A DNA stretch of 64,000 bases, taken from Verrucomicrobiales bacterium. GTDB lineage: Bacteria; Verrucomicrobiota; Verrucomicrobiia; Verrucomicrobiales; DEV007. Below are positions 51,558 through 60,611 of the stretch, piece by piece. Below the pieces are notes generated by a model that searched no databases, was not told the DNA's origin, and saw nothing but the letters and a program-made list of their open reading frames with translations. The translations under genes and the position numbers were made by a program. The stretch spans positions 124,001 through 188,000 of the forward strand of contig PAAG01000059.1 of NCBI GenBank assembly GCA_002698785.1. Reading direction: 5' to 3'. Every line of letters starts with the position of its first letter. Position 1 is the stretch's first letter.

Positions 51558-54065
51558 ATGATTCGCCTGCGAACCATTGCCGTTGCTTGTTTGTCTATCG
51601 TTTCCGCAGGAGTCGCTGACGACAAGGCTGCGTTTTTCGAGGAGCACGTCCGGCCGCTTCTGCTGGATCGCTGCTCCAAATGCCATGATGGCTCTCCAGA
51701 GGCCAGGTCGGAGCTTTCTGTTTTGTCGCGTGCCACACTCATGGAAGGTGGCGATTTTGGTCCAGCCATTGCGCCTGGAAAAGCAGAGGAAAGCCTTCTC
51801 ATCGAGGCCATGCGCCACACTCACAAAGAACTCCATATGCCGCCCAAAGGGAAAGCCCGCCTTACCCCAGACGAGATCTCCATATTTGTGAAGTGGATAA
51901 ACGAAGGTGCTGTATGGCCGGGCGACACTCCCAGAAAGGAACTTACCCATGCGAAGAAAGACACAGGTCCCAAGATTCCTTTTGATCCTGAAGAAGATTG
52001 GTCTCTCCTGCCTCGCCAAGTAGTATCGCCGCCCGAGTCAAACGATCCGCGCTGGAATCAAAATGAAATCGACCGCTTCGTCGCAGCGGAGAGAGAAAAC
52101 AGCGGCCTTCAAGCGAATGGTCGAGCCGACCGACGCACGCTGATACGCAGAGCCACCTTCGACTTGACCGGGCTGCCTCCCCTGCAGGAAGATGTGGACA
52201 ATTTCCTGGGTGATCGCGACCAAGACCATGTGGCATTCAGGAAAGTTGTAGACCGATTGCTCGGATCGCCCGAATACGGGCAAAGAGCAGCCCGTCTCTG
52301 GCTTGATGTCGCACGGTATGCTGATACCCAAGGGGACGTAGGCGATTATCCTATTCCAACCGCGTATTTGTATCGGAACTGGGTTGTGGATTCTTTCAAT
52401 CGAGACCTTCCATTCGATCAATTCCTGATGGCTCAGCTTGCCGGGGATATTCTGGCAACCGAAGCTGAAGACGAAACTCTCGCGAGAGAACTGACCATTG
52501 CGACCGGATTCATTTCCTTATCGAGACGGTTCGGAAACAGTAAGAAGGATAATATTCATCTCACAATCGAAGACACTCTCGACACTTTAGGACGAGGTGT
52601 GTTGGGCATGACACTTCGGTGCGCTCGCTGTCACGACCACAAGTTCGACCCCGTATCGAATGAGGATTACTACGCTCTCTACGGAATCTTTGAGAGCACG
52701 ATTTACCCTTGGATGGGAATGTCTGTGGAAAAGTCACCCAGCGACCTTAGCCCCGCAATTCCCAATCCTGAGTCGAGGAAGAAGGTGACAGAGTTTTTCG
52801 ATCTCATCACTCACTACGAATACCAAATCAACAACCACTTTCGCCCCTGGTTAAAACCGACTCTGGATGAATACAAAGACGTCTGTGGCGAAATGGACCG
52901 CCTCACAAAAGCATCGGTAAAAGACGAATTGGAGGTGGCGGCACTGGAAGAAAAGCGAGATGAACTGCTCGAATTCCGCGGCGGGAAATTTCGAGAACTG
53001 ATGAAACACGGATTGAAGTGGGTGAAGGATGAGAAGACACGCCTCGCTAAGGACCCCGGAATGGAATTGATCTTCGCCGTCGGAGAGGGAAAACCCGGTG
53101 ACACGAAACTCCACCGACGCGGGAATCCAGAGCAGACGGGCGATCTGGTCCCACGAGGATTCATTGGGGCAATACAAGGAGCTGAGAAGCCCCCGATTGA
53201 CAGTGGATCGGGGCGACTTGAGCTGGCTCAGTGGCTGACCGATCCACAACATCCCCTTACAGCACGCGTTTTCGTAAACCGAATCTGGCAACAGCACTTC
53301 GGACAAGGCCTAGTGAATACTCCGGATAACTTTGGTCGCCAGGGATCACAGCCGTCTCATCCGGAACTCCTCGACTGGCTGGCAGAGAATTTCATCAATA
53401 ATGGCTGGTCGGTGAAGGAGCTGCACCGCCGCATTCTGTTGACAGAATCGTATCAACTGGCCTCGCTCGGTGAGAATCCGGAAGCAGAAACCAAAGATCC
53501 AACTAACATTTATCTATGGAAATATCCACGTCGCCGCCTCGACGCAGAATCGATTCGCGACAGCATGCTGGCTGTGAGCGGCGAATTGGACAAGTCACAA
53601 CCACAGGGGCACGACATTCCACCTTGGTATAACAAGCGCTACGGACTGAACGGACCATTTCACCAGGAAATCGAGACGAATCACCGTAGCGTTTACTTGC
53701 TCACCCAGCGTATTTACCGCCATTCGCAGTTGGGACTCTTTGACGCTCCCGATCGCAACACGAGCACATCATCACGCACGAGCTCAAATGTCCCGGCACA
53801 GGCTCTTTTCCTGATGAATTCAGATTTTGTCAAAGAACGAGCCGAGGCGCTTGCCAGTCGAATCCAGAAAGTAGCAAGCAATGACGATGGCAGAATTGAA
53901 GCTTTGTATTCTCTCGTATTGAATCGGACTCCTGGAGAAACAGAAAGAGTACGGATCGTGCAGTTTATCGAATCATACAGAAGATCTGCAGCCAAAGAGA
54001 GGAATGAATGGGTAGGGCTCAGCCGGGCAATTCTAACAGGCAACGAATTTTTCTTTTTCGAGTAA
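51558..54065 (+). CDS. PSCyt1 / DUF1549 (PSCyt2) / DUF1553 (PSD1) protein
   Basis: 835 aa from ATG 51558, giving a short signal peptide (TIAVACLSIVSAGVA). Residues about 25-120 are a planctomycete cytochrome c-like domain with heme site CSKCH and DFGPAIAPGKAEES...HMPPKG. Residues about 170-380 are DUF1549 with LARFIRRATFDLTGLPP-type RRATFDLTGLPP, RLWLDVARYADTQG and CARCHDHKFDPV. The C-terminal part is DUF1553 (ARVFVNRIWQQHFGQGLV, SHPELLDWLAENFI). Widespread in PVC genomes; predicted periplasmic electron-transfer or degradative role. Directly followed by the DUF1501 gene. Confidence 0.93.
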   Translation: MIRLRTIAVACLSIVSAGVADDKAAFFEEHVRPLLLDRCSKCHDGSPEARSELSVLSRATLMEGGDFGPAIAPGKAEESLLIEAMRHTHKELHMPPKGKARLTPDEISIFVKWINEGAVWPGDTPRKELTHAKKDTGPKIPFDPEEDWSLLPRQVVSPPESNDPRWNQNEIDRFVAAERENSGLQANGRADRRTLIRRATFDLTGLPPLQEDVDNFLGDRDQDHVAFRKVVDRLLGSPEYGQRAARLWLDVARYADTQGDVGDYPIPTAYLYRNWVVDSFNRDLPFDQFLMAQLAGDILATEAEDETLARELTIATGFISLSRRFGNSKKDNIHLTIEDTLDTLGRGVLGMTLRCARCHDHKFDPVSNEDYYALYGIFESTIYPWMGMSVEKSPSDLSPAIPNPESRKKVTEFFDLITHYEYQINNHFRPWLKPTLDEYKDVCGEMDRLTKASVKDELEVAALEEKRDELLEFRGGKFRELMKHGLKWVKDEKTRLAKDPGMELIFAVGEGKPGDTKLHRRGNPEQTGDLVPRGFIGAIQGAEKPPIDSGSGRLELAQWLTDPQHPLTARVFVNRIWQQHFGQGLVNTPDNFGRQGSQPSHPELLDWLAENFINNGWSVKELHRRILLTESYQLASLGENPEAETKDPTNIYLWKYPRRRLDAESIRDSMLAVSGELDKSQPQGHDIPPWYNKRYGLNGPFHQEIETNHRSVYLLTQRIYRHSQLGLFDAPDRNTSTSSRTSSNVPAQALFLMNSDFVKERAEALASRIQKVASNDDGRIEALYSLVLNRTPGETERVRIVQFIESYRRSAAKERNEWVGLSRAILTGNEFFFFE

Positions 54066-55433
54066 ATGAAAAGCGGCAACCACATTACACGCCGAAAGGC
54101 ACTCCAGACCGCTTTTGGTGTGCTGCCTGCTGCAGTTGGCCTGCCTCAACTTACCGCCGCCACGACTGCCCACATCCAACCGCGGGCCAAACATGTAATC
54201 GTCCTTTACATGTCAGGGGGATATTCGCATGTCGACACTTTCGACCCGAAGCCCAGACTAACACGTGACCATGACATCTCGATTGGCAGCGATCTCAAGC
54301 GGCCCGGTTTCGAACGCTACCTGAAAGGAGCAGACTGGGATTTCAAACCCAACCGATATTGTGGAACCGAAGTGAGCGATCTTTTTCCACATATCCGGGA
54401 GATGATGCACGAAGTCGCCCTGATTCGATCGATGAACTGTGATCACAGCGACCACGGCGAAGCCACGTTACAATTGCACACATGGAGCACAGGTTTCGCC
54501 ATGCCCTCGCTGGGATCGTGGTTGTCCTATGGGTTGGGATCTTTCAATCCGAATCTTCCCAGTCATGTTGTCATTTCAGAGCATCGCCCTTACAGCGGAC
54601 CGCAGATCTGGGATTCCAATTTTCTTCCCGGTGTGCATGCAGGTGTGCAGATCATGCCGGGAGATGAACCTCTCCCAAATCTCACACCTGCCTCCCCTGG
54701 CGATCTTCAGAATTTGGAGCTTTCGTTACTGGACACGTTGAATCGTGAACATTCACGGAAACGGCCTGTAGATGCGCAGCTTGTTGCCAGAAATGAATCT
54801 TTCAAAACAGCCAAGGGCCTCCAAGATCTCGCGCCCGAAGCACTCGATCTAACGAAAGAGTCAAAAGCCACACTGGACCTGTATGGAGCCCAAGCGGGAA
54901 ATACAACGTCATACGCAGCTCAAGCAATCATGGCGAGACGACTTGTCGAACGCGGGGTCCGCTTTGTCGAAATCATCGATGCAGTCGGTGCCTGCCGTGA
55001 CAACTGGGACGCTGCACATCGGGACATGGCCTCTCATGAGAAGTATGCCAGCCGAGTCGACAAACCCGTAGCGGGTCTCATCAAGGACTTGAAGCAACGC
55101 GGGATGCTTGACGATGTCCTTTTGGTGTTCTGCACTGAATTTGGTCGAACTCCATGGGCCCAGGAAGGCAAGGGAACGAAGAGCCGTAACCATCATCCCA
55201 GCGCCTTTTCCTGCTGGCTCGCCGGTGGCGGCGTGAAGCCGGGAGTCGTTTACGGTAAGACCGACGATATCGGAAATCGCATTATCGAGGATTCCGTGCA
55301 CATACACGATTTTCATGCCACGATTCTTCACATCATGGGACTGAACCATGAAAAGCTCACGTTCCGGCACGCAGGACGGGACTTTAGACTAACCGACATA
55401 CACGGGAGGATCGTGGACGATATCCTCCTTTGA
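54066..55433 (+). CDS. DUF1501 protein (sulfatase-like fold), probable Tat substrate
   Basis: 455 aa. Starts right after the preceding stop codon. The N-terminus ITRRKALQTAFGVLPAAVGLPQLTA resembles a twin-arginine signal (RRKAL). The mature part has KHVIVLYMSGGYSHVDTFDPKP, MNCDHSDHGEATLQLHTWSTG, VFCTEFGRTPWAQ and GKGTKSRNHHP, the metal-binding blocks of DUF1501, an alkaline-phosphatase-fold family. It is nearly always next to DUF1549/1553 in PVC genomes, implying a common pathway in the periplasm. Confidence 0.93.
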   Translation: MKSGNHITRRKALQTAFGVLPAAVGLPQLTAATTAHIQPRAKHVIVLYMSGGYSHVDTFDPKPRLTRDHDISIGSDLKRPGFERYLKGADWDFKPNRYCGTEVSDLFPHIREMMHEVALIRSMNCDHSDHGEATLQLHTWSTGFAMPSLGSWLSYGLGSFNPNLPSHVVISEHRPYSGPQIWDSNFLPGVHAGVQIMPGDEPLPNLTPASPGDLQNLELSLLDTLNREHSRKRPVDAQLVARNESFKTAKGLQDLAPEALDLTKESKATLDLYGAQAGNTTSYAAQAIMARRLVERGVRFVEIIDAVGACRDNWDAAHRDMASHEKYASRVDKPVAGLIKDLKQRGMLDDVLLVFCTEFGRTPWAQEGKGTKSRNHHPSAFSCWLAGGGVKPGVVYGKTDDIGNRIIEDSVHIHDFHATILHIMGLNHEKLTFRHAGRDFRLTDIHGRIVDDILL

Positions 55434-55761
55434 GTTTCTTGTGACAATTCGGAGAAATTCCGGAAACTATTTGAAACCGGAGTGCAATTACACTACTTCT
55501 AGTATTACTTAGATCGGGATGTGAATTCCATGTGCTCGCTCCCGACTTACACCATAACAGGAACTTCTTGTGTTGTGATTTCCTGAATTTGAATCCAACG
55601 CAGGAAGCGGGTTTATGCCGTTTGCGCTTTCAACACATCTCCCCATCATCCAGTTGGATCATTGCTTCTCTGCAACGATCTGGTCATCGCTGACCCCACC
55701 CTGCTTCCCGACGAGCAGTGTCTTTCAACCCACCTTTCCGCCAACCATCGGGAACTGAACT
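55434..55761. other. Intergenic region before the polyamine operon
   Basis: About 330 bp with no convincing gene. A weak hairpin CGGA-GAAAT-TCCG lies near the start, after the DUF1501 stop. The remainder may hold the operon promoter and a leader, but I see no recognisable riboswitch or repeat. Confidence 0.4.
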
Positions 55762-56442
55762 ATGCTGTTGTATATACTAACATTCTCCCTCGCTTTCTGC
55801 AGCATCGTTTACGAACTACTGCTCGCGCAAACCCTCTCCGCTTTTCTCGGCAACACAGTTCTTCGCTTCAGTGTCACTATTGGACTCTATCTTCTCTCGA
55901 TGGGAATCGGTCCACTTCTGATGCGGGGAAATACGACAAAGAACCCCGTCACGACTCTCCAGAAAGTCGAACTCGGTCTGGCATTAGGAGGAGCTGGTTC
56001 GGTAGCTTCTCTTTTTCTTCTCGACTGGGCCGGCATGCCATCCATTGGGCTTTCGATTTTTGCCCATTCACTGATCCTCGGAATCGGATTTCTAACAGGG
56101 CTGGAGATTCCGCTCTTGATTGAGATTCGGAATCGAAAGAAGAAAGACTCCGAAGCCGGTGTCCTCGGTATCGACTACCTGGGAGCATTTGCAGGAACAT
56201 TGATATTTGCCTTTCTCTTTTATCCGAAGATCGGACTGGTTCCCACCTCGTTCATCATCGCAACGGTCAACTCAGTTGCTGGTATTTTCCTGATTCGCTA
56301 TTCCTCCCTGGTTGCGCGCGAGCGGAAGAAACTGTTCACCGGCTTGGTTCTCACGCAGGTTGTTCTCGCCTGTTTGTTTATCTACGGAATTTTCATGTCC
56401 GAATCTGTTAACGACTTTCTCATTCAACTTTACCTAACGTAA
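55762..56442 (+). CDS. Membrane protein homologous to the N-terminal domain of membrane-bound spermidine synthase
   Basis: 226 aa, about seven helices. Its opening (FSLAFCSIVYELLLAQTLSAFLG) and later SVTIGLYLLSMGIG, GFLTGLEIPLLIEI and GIDYLGAFAGTLIFA are clearly related to the N-terminal part of the 639-aa gene two places downstream (FLVAICSILYQLTIAQTLS, SVTVGLFLLGMGFG, GILTGIELPLLMRI, GIDYIGSLVGAVVF). There is no aminopropyltransferase domain. It may pair with the full-length protein as a heterodimeric membrane component or be a transporter-like module. Confidence 0.8.
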   Translation: MLLYILTFSLAFCSIVYELLLAQTLSAFLGNTVLRFSVTIGLYLLSMGIGPLLMRGNTTKNPVTTLQKVELGLALGGAGSVASLFLLDWAGMPSIGLSIFAHSLILGIGFLTGLEIPLLIEIRNRKKKDSEAGVLGIDYLGAFAGTLIFAFLFYPKIGLVPTSFIIATVNSVAGIFLIRYSSLVARERKKLFTGLVLTQVVLACLFIYGIFMSESVNDFLIQLYLT

Positions 56443-56456
56443 CGCTATTGCATTCC

Positions 56457-56816
56457 ATGGATCACGAAATTGGAGAGCACCACTTGATCGAGTTTGTCGG
56501 CTGCCCGGCAGAGAAACTCAAATATAAGTCACTGATCGAACCGGTATTGATGGAAGCGGTTCATCGATCTGGAGCAGAATCCATTGGCCAGTTGTCACAC
56601 CAGTTCAAACCGTTTGGTGTGACCTGTATGGTACTGATAGCAGAATCGCACTTCTCCCTGCACACCTGGCCCGAGAAAGGGTACGCCGCAATGGACATCT
56701 TCACCTGCGGAGAGATGGATTCCGAAGCTGCCATCGCTTATGTGGCGAAACATCTGGAGGCGGAAAGTTACGCGAAGAAAACAATCCCGCGTATCGCTGA
56801 GGGGGTGACCGCGTAA
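56457..56816 (+). CDS. speD: S-adenosylmethionine decarboxylase proenzyme (class 1B)
   Basis: 119 aa from ATG 56457; TTG 56448 is an in-frame alternative. The motif IAESHFSLHTWPEKGYAAMD carries the self-cleavage Glu-Ser site (the Ser becomes pyruvoyl), a catalytic His 5 residues later, and DIFTCG with Cys 20 residues after the Ser, the same spacing as in Thermotoga SpeD. Makes decarboxylated SAM, the aminopropyl donor. Ends in TAATG overlapping the spermidine synthase start. Confidence 0.95.
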   Translation: MDHEIGEHHLIEFVGCPAEKLKYKSLIEPVLMEAVHRSGAESIGQLSHQFKPFGVTCMVLIAESHFSLHTWPEKGYAAMDIFTCGEMDSEAAIAYVAKHLEAESYAKKTIPRIAEGVTA

Positions 56817-58735
56817 TGGATGATTCCGATACCAGATCTCAACGAATCGGGTTATTCGCCTCGACCTTCCTGGTCGCGATATGCAGCATCCTCTATCAAC
56901 TGACAATTGCTCAAACACTGTCGCTGCTCGCAGCGAACACGGTGATCTGGTACAGCGTCACGGTGGGCCTTTTTCTTCTGGGGATGGGCTTCGGTTCTTT
57001 TCTGAGCGAGAAACTCTGCAAGATCAATCCCCCGTGGAATGCTCTGATCTATGTTGAAACTTTGCTCTGCCTGGTTGGATCGCTGTCTTCCCCGCTGATT
57101 CACATAGGGCACACGGTGACAGGATATGAGATGCTGAGCACTACCTCGGTATTTGCCGTTTTCCCCTTTTTTGGCGGTGCGTTCCTTTTAACGATTTTAA
57201 TAGGAATCCTGACCGGAATCGAACTCCCTTTGTTGATGCGAATCGGAAAGTCGCTATCGAACGATCCTCAAATCACGTATCGCATCCTGGGTATCGATTA
57301 CATTGGCTCCCTTGTCGGCGCTGTTGTCTTTCCACTGTTTCTCGTTCCTCATCTTGAAGTGATCACGATCGGGTTCACGGTTGCGGTGCTCAATATTTCT
57401 GTCGCTCTCTTTCTGAACTGGAAGCGCCGAAACAAGAGGCTTCCCATGTTTATCCGAGCCGGGATAGCTGTCCTACTTGCTGCCGGAGTCGCTCTTGCGC
57501 TTCTCAACAGCGATTCGATCAATAAATACTTTATCCGAAAATACTATTATCTGACCGAGCTCGCCTATGGAGGGGGACTGAAAGATGTTTTCACGTTTGA
57601 AAAAAAATTCCCTGATGTCTTTCGAGCCAGCTCCCCTTATCAGAAGATCGACCTCATGGAGGATCCCGCGGTAGATCCCTCGAAAGATTTTATTGATGCT
57701 TACAGCACCAAGTTCATCGAGAACCCTGATTACCCAAAGAAGAACATTCTGTTCCTCAATGGCGATTTTCAACTTACCTCAAGCTACGAAGAGATTTACC
57801 ACGAGTATTTTGCTCACGTTCCTATTATTGCGAGCGGAAAAGTGCCGAAGAAGGTATTGCTGCTAGGAGGAGGTGACGGGCTTCTCGCTAGAGAGCTTGT
57901 TAAGTATGAGGAGATCGAGTCAATCACCCACGTCGACCTCGATAAAACTCTCGTCGAACTCGCCAATACTCATCCGATTCTCTCGAAGATGAACGAAGGT
58001 TCCTTTCAAGATCCCCGAGTAACGACGATCTTTGGGGACGCCTATCAGTATGTGCGGCGCTCGGAAGAAAAGTTCGACGCCATCTACATCGATTTTCCCA
58101 TGCCCGCCGACTATGACCTGGCTAAACTCTACAGCCGGGAGTTCTTCCATTTCACGAGGGAGCGTATCAAAGAGGACGGCTACGTAGTTTTCGACGCGAC
58201 AGGGACGGGGTATTTGAGCGGTCCCGACAGACAGGGAGGACAGGTAGTCAACAGCGACAACGACTGGCCATATTATTACGCCACGCTCAAGGCGGCGGGT
58301 TTTCCAGAGATACAGCCCTACATTACAACATTGGAACTCGATAACCCTGTTGTAGATGAAATCCTGAGTCGCCCGGACACCAACCTGATTCTCAGTCCGG
58401 AAGTGATGCAAATGTTCGAGTTTGTGAATACTCCTGCAGAGGAGCAAGCGGTCACCGATGCTGTAGTACGGCTAGCCAAACACAACATGGTTGCCGATCA
58501 CATCATGCCGTTGCAGCAAGGCTTCATACTGTTGGGAAATATGATTGGTGGTTTCTCCGGAGAATTTGGAGACGGTCCCGGCGTGCCGCTTCACATTCTG
58601 AACGAGAAACGTTACGAACTCGCTTTCCTGGTTGATTTTCCCAAGCCGAAAGAAATCGACGAGGACAAGTTGAACTCGATCATGCGACCAACGTTTCCGA
58701 CACTTCCGCTGTGGCAACCTAGAACCGCATTCTAA
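56816..58735 (+). CDS. Spermidine synthase fused to an N-terminal membrane domain
   Basis: 639 aa. Residues about 1-215 form a seven-helix membrane domain; residues about 240-600 are the aminopropyltransferase: NGDFQLTSSYEEIYHEYFAHVP, VLLLGGGDGLLARELVKYEEI (dcSAM loop), HVDLDKTLVELA, DAYQYVRRSEEKFDAIYIDFPMPAD (catalytic Asp region). Transfers the aminopropyl group to putrescine or a similar amine at the membrane. Co-translated with speD. A membrane domain of this kind is shared with the 226-aa gene two places upstream. Stop overlaps that of the beta-helix gene in CTAA. Confidence 0.93.
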   Translation: MDDSDTRSQRIGLFASTFLVAICSILYQLTIAQTLSLLAANTVIWYSVTVGLFLLGMGFGSFLSEKLCKINPPWNALIYVETLLCLVGSLSSPLIHIGHTVTGYEMLSTTSVFAVFPFFGGAFLLTILIGILTGIELPLLMRIGKSLSNDPQITYRILGIDYIGSLVGAVVFPLFLVPHLEVITIGFTVAVLNISVALFLNWKRRNKRLPMFIRAGIAVLLAAGVALALLNSDSINKYFIRKYYYLTELAYGGGLKDVFTFEKKFPDVFRASSPYQKIDLMEDPAVDPSKDFIDAYSTKFIENPDYPKKNILFLNGDFQLTSSYEEIYHEYFAHVPIIASGKVPKKVLLLGGGDGLLARELVKYEEIESITHVDLDKTLVELANTHPILSKMNEGSFQDPRVTTIFGDAYQYVRRSEEKFDAIYIDFPMPADYDLAKLYSREFFHFTRERIKEDGYVVFDATGTGYLSGPDRQGGQVVNSDNDWPYYYATLKAAGFPEIQPYITTLELDNPVVDEILSRPDTNLILSPEVMQMFEFVNTPAEEQAVTDAVVRLAKHNMVADHIMPLQQGFILLGNMIGGFSGEFGDGPGVPLHILNEKRYELAFLVDFPKPKEIDEDKLNSIMRPTFPTLPLWQPRTAF

Positions 58736-59937
58736 GGATTGTCGATGAGGTTGCCGTCTACCTGGTGTCCTTTCCCGTCCGGCAAATCAAGCGGAATGGC
58801 TCCTTCTTCGTGACGCCCGAAATCGGTGATAATATTTCCGCGCACGAGGCACTTTGACGCAGCATCGTCAGCAACTACCGCCGAACCGGAAATCCCCGAA
58901 AAGGTGTTCCCACTTATGGTGACTAATGACGCGCCTTCCAAGACTACGCCAGTTCCCATGTCTATTTTGATCGGGTTCTGATCTTCTATCGGGCGCTTGA
59001 TTTCGCCATTTCCGATATAGGAATTTGAAAAGCTGTTTCCAGTAATCGTGATGCGTCCGCTTTCGGACCCGACTCGGACTCCGTGACGATGGACGAGCGT
59101 GAAGGTATTGGCAGAAACGGAACAACCGTGAGCGTCACGCAAGTCGACTCCGCCTTCCATGTCGTGGGCGATGACGTTTGCACTGAGCGTAATACCATAA
59201 CAATCTCGGTCGAGGATAATGGCGGTGCCCTGACATTCTTCGATCATGTTACCCGAAACTACTGATCCATAGGTGTTTTCGATTACCACTCCGTTTCCAA
59301 GATGGTCGTCGAGATTGTTACCGTTCATGCACAGATTGAAGGCGTCGGTGCAGAAGACCGCATCATCGTTCTCCTCAAAGTGGTTCGCATTGACGACGAT
59401 GTCATGACAACCGTCGATGAACAGTCCTGCAGCTTTATTGTAGGTGATGATTGAATCATTCACCCGGGGATCCTCGTAGCAGTCGATAAGGGCAATTCCG
59501 TGGCCGCCATGATGGTCGACGGAGAGTCCCTGGATAAAGATCTCCTGAATTCCCGTCGCCTGAATACCGTGGCCGCTTTTCTCATTTCCGGAGATACGGA
59601 AGTTTCCCAGTTGGATTCGCCAGAGCCGGGCATTCGGATCCTCTGCGATGGTCGAAGGCTCAATGACAAATGCGGGTTTTCCCTCTTCATTGGTGTTTTT
59701 GATGTGAGTCGATGCCCCTGAACCCTCGATTCGAGTTTCTGCCCTGAAGATTCGCAAGGGTTCGGAAATCTCAAATGTTCCGGGAGGCATTTTCACAATC
59801 CCCCCTGATTCGGGTAGCGCATCGAAAGCTTTCTGTATCGAATCGAAGTCAGAACTATCCAAAACTACCGGAACTGGCTCTTGAGCAGCTCCATTCATCA
59901 GGATAAAAACAAATCCGAGATGGAAAAATTTCTTCAT
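58732..59937 (-). CDS. Secreted right-handed beta-helix protein
   Basis: 401 aa. Signal peptide (MKKFFHLGFVFILMNGAAQ). The entry segment DFDSIQKAFDALPESGGIVKMPPGTFEI is the pectate-lyase-3-like cap. About ten coils follow, each with a xxNxFxxxxxGxxIxx pattern (VVNANHFEENDDAVF, VVSGNMIEECQGTAI, TISGNTFSGISGSAV). Family PF13229/NosD-like. Binds or cleaves polysaccharide at the cell surface; catalytic residues are not obvious. Convergent with the spermidine synthase. Confidence 0.85.
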   Translation of the reverse strand: MKKFFHLGFVFILMNGAAQEPVPVVLDSSDFDSIQKAFDALPESGGIVKMPPGTFEISEPLRIFRAETRIEGSGASTHIKNTNEEGKPAFVIEPSTIAEDPNARLWRIQLGNFRISGNEKSGHGIQATGIQEIFIQGLSVDHHGGHGIALIDCYEDPRVNDSIITYNKAAGLFIDGCHDIVVNANHFEENDDAVFCTDAFNLCMNGNNLDDHLGNGVVIENTYGSVVSGNMIEECQGTAIILDRDCYGITLSANVIAHDMEGGVDLRDAHGCSVSANTFTLVHRHGVRVGSESGRITITGNSFSNSYIGNGEIKRPIEDQNPIKIDMGTGVVLEGASLVTISGNTFSGISGSAVVADDAASKCLVRGNIITDFGRHEEGAIPLDLPDGKGHQVDGNLIDNP

Positions 59938-60011
59938 TCTTTACTGACGATGAGATAGTGAAAATCAGCCAATTGAGAACTGGGCGTATCTGCGGAAAGA
60001 ACAGTTTTGTA

Positions 60012-60611
60012 TCATAAATGAATCTCTTCTACGGGAGCGTCCCCCATTTCTCTCCAAACGTAGCGGTCCATCACCCATTTTACGTTGTGCGGCCAACTTG
60101 GTTCCGGCACTTCGATTGAAACTCGAATTTTCTTCTTCTCAGTTCGATCTTCCAAGCTTTTGCGTTCCAACTCCGCGTTGAAACTCTTTTCTCCACATCG
60201 CATGGCATATCGATGGTTCGCAACCAGTATGGGTGCGAAAAAGGCCACCCATGTTTTGATTCGAACACGCCAATCGATTTCGACTTCCACGAGGTCGTTG
60301 CCAAGTTCCCTTCCCGATATTACGACAAGCCCTACCAAGTCCCCCCAAGTTCTTGCAATGATTCTTCCAGGGAGTTGGCATTCGTCGATTCGGACCATCA
60401 GTTGAAATGTGTATGGCAACCAACCTTTGCTGTGTAAACGGACCACTTTTCCAGTCAAATTTTCATCTCCGGGAAATACAAGTTCACTACGAAGAAATAC
60501 AGAAGGCCACCAAGAGGAAATATCTTCAGTTGAAGAGATCATGTCGAAAATGTGGTCGGAGTTACCCTCCAATACCCAGTTAGAGACAATACGATATTCT
60601 CTTTCTTTCAT
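60012..60611 (-). CDS. SRPBCC (polyketide cyclase/START-like) protein
   Basis: 199 aa, no signal peptide. The N-terminal strand SNWVLEGNSDHIFDMISSTEDISSWWPSVF is the hallmark opening of ligand-binding SRPBCC folds; then VVRLHSKGWLPYTFQLMVRIDE and a C-terminal long helix. Binds a hydrophobic small molecule. The start overlaps the stop of the amidohydrolase gene by four bases, so they are an operon. The ligand may be related to the amidohydrolase substrate. Confidence 0.75.
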   Translation of the reverse strand: MKEREYRIVSNWVLEGNSDHIFDMISSTEDISSWWPSVFLRSELVFPGDENLTGKVVRLHSKGWLPYTFQLMVRIDECQLPGRIIARTWGDLVGLVVISGRELGNDLVEVEIDWRVRIKTWVAFFAPILVANHRYAMRCGEKSFNAELERKSLEDRTEKKKIRVSIEVPEPSWPHNVKWVMDRYVWREMGDAPVEEIHL

